DNA of 64,000 bases, from NCBI GenBank assembly GCA_024743055.1, contig JANSXH010000001.1:1-64000 (forward strand). Direction: 5' to 3'. The notes beneath the pieces are model-generated. The model was given only the letters and a program-made list of their open reading frames with translations. It had not been told where the DNA came from and ran no database searches. The number at the start of each line of letters is the position of its first letter. The first letter of the stretch is position 1. The position numbers were made by a program, and so were the translations under genes. The stretch comes from Pseudomonadota bacterium. GTDB taxonomy: Bacteria > Pseudomonadota > Alphaproteobacteria > Sneathiellales > Sneathiellaceae. Of the stretch, positions 63,203 to 64,000 are shown in pieces.

Positions 63203-64000
63203 TTAAGAGCCGGGTTGCGGTTCAGGTTCCATACCACCCGTAGAACCCCCGGGTTTCTTGTGGCCATCGGTTTCAGGAACCGTTGAACTCGGACCACTAT
63301 CCACCGGTGTCTCAATATCTTCTGGACGATCGATATCGCCGCCATCCATCAGGGTTTTGATTTCATCGCCACTGAGAGTTTCGTATTCCAGCAAACCCTT
63401 AGCAATTCGGTGCAGTTGCTCCTCATGATCACTCAGGATTTTGCGGGCCGTCGCCTCACCTTCTTCAACAAAACGGCGGACTTCCTGATCGATCAGCTGA
63501 GCTGTTGCGTCAGAAACATTCTTCTGCTGAGCAACGGAATGACCAAGGAAAACTTCTTCCTGGTTCGCTCCATACATAAGCGGACCCAATTTGTCCGAGA
63601 GACCCCATTCAGTGACCATACGCCGGGCCATTTCAGTTGCCATTTTGATATCGCCAGACGCGCCTGTCGTGACAGCATCGTGACCAAAAATCATTTCTTC
63701 GGCGATACGACCCCCCATGGCAACAGCCAAATGGGCAAGGCACTGATCCCGACGTAATGAGTAACTGTCTTTCTCAGGCAGGCGCATGACCATTCCGAGA
63801 GCGCGGCCGCGCGGTATAATAGTCGCTTTATGAACCGGATCAGAGGCTTCCATATGCATACCAACGAGGGCATGCCCACCTTCATGATAGGCTGTAAGCT
63901 TTTTCTCTTCTTCCGACATGACCATAGAGCGTCTCTCAGCACCCATCATCACCTTGTCTTTTGCTTCCTCAAATTCCTGCTGGGTAACAAGGCGCCTGGA
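63203..64000 (-). CDS. ftsH: ATP-dependent zinc metalloprotease FtsH, C-terminal part
   Basis: This is the 3' end of ftsH; the gene runs off the right edge. The visible part holds the protease domain: RRLVTQQEFEEAKDKVMMG (end of the AAA region), then the zinc motif HEGGH in YHEGGHALVGMHME, the helical end and a proline/glycine-rich tail (SSTVPETDGHKKPGG). FtsH degrades misfolded membrane proteins and controls RpoH in other bacteria. Methionines such as the GTG-ATG-ATG run near 63952 are internal, not starts. folP follows 11 bases later. Confidence 0.96.
   Translation of the reverse strand, partial: SRRLVTQQEFEEAKDKVMMGAERRSMVMSEEEKKLTAYHEGGHALVGMHMEASDPVHKATIIPRGRALGMVMRLPEKDSYSLRRDQCLAHLAVAMGGRIAEEMIFGHDAVTTGASGDIKMATEMARRMVTEWGLSDKLGPLMYGANQEEVFLGHSVAQQKNVSDATAQLIDQEVRRFVEEGEATARKILSDHEEQLHRIAKGLLEYETLSGDEIKTLMDGGDIDRPEDIETPVDSGPSSTVPETDGHKKPGGSTGGMEPEPQPGS

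Overview
The window is an ordinary chromosomal segment from an alphaproteobacterium. Gene content and order point to the Rhodospirillales/Sneathiellales side of the class, probably a marine heterotroph; no genus can be fixed without a search. The main evidence is conserved housekeeping blocks: deacetylase-xseB-ispA-dxs-tlyA, rluD next to rpoH, serC-serA-hisZ-purA, and ftsH-folP-glmM-thiD. hisZ implies a short-form HisG elsewhere, and an FNR/FixK box implies a low-oxygen or nitric-oxide regulator. I see no transposase, integrase, phage gene, CRISPR array or rRNA. No gene-free stretch reaches 300 bases; the longest, about 270-280 bases, lie upstream of the M24 gene (9028) and between serC and the DUF1203 gene.

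Layout. 1-8.8 kb: tRNA-Pro(CGG), a triple 16-base repeat, an FNR-type promoter driving a hemerythrin-like protein, then small enzymes, YajQ, release factor 3, a short cation/proton antiporter and a CurA-like reductase. 9-12 kb: an M24 protein resembling the DMSP lyase DddP and a DmdB-like acyl-CoA ligase, facing each other. 12.2-28 kb is the accessory part: three sterol-desaturase-family membrane oxygenases, two of them divergent from TetR regulators with recognisable operators, mixed with dehydrogenases, a LysR/tautomerase pair, RidA, MFS and SnoaL-like genes. 28-32.3 kb: a two-gene RND efflux system. 32.4-38.5 kb: a deacetylase, xseB and the start of the isoprenoid pathway (ispA, dxs), then two RNA methyltransferases.

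38.5-49.8 kb: a degenerate EAL-type protein, TusA-like, MscS-like, threonine aldolase, DUF6476, rluD, the heat-shock sigma factor rpoH with a clear terminator, and a pseudokinase/membrane-protein pair. 49.8-55.2 kb: purine, histidine and serine biosynthesis. 55.4-59.4 kb: a DUF1203 gene, a perfect 12+12 base inverted repeat, and a tight three-gene operon of two different class V PLP enzymes flanking an aldo/keto reductase, with no pathway I can name. 59.4-64 kb: DUF2059, thiD, glmM, folP and the 3' part of ftsH, which runs off the end.

The items I rate highest for follow-up are the inverted repeat with the PLP/AKR/PLP operon, the pseudokinase pair, the DddP-like protein that keeps every metal ligand but lacks the proposed catalytic aspartate, and the three desaturases with their TetR operators. 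No wholly new multigene defence or mobile system is evident.
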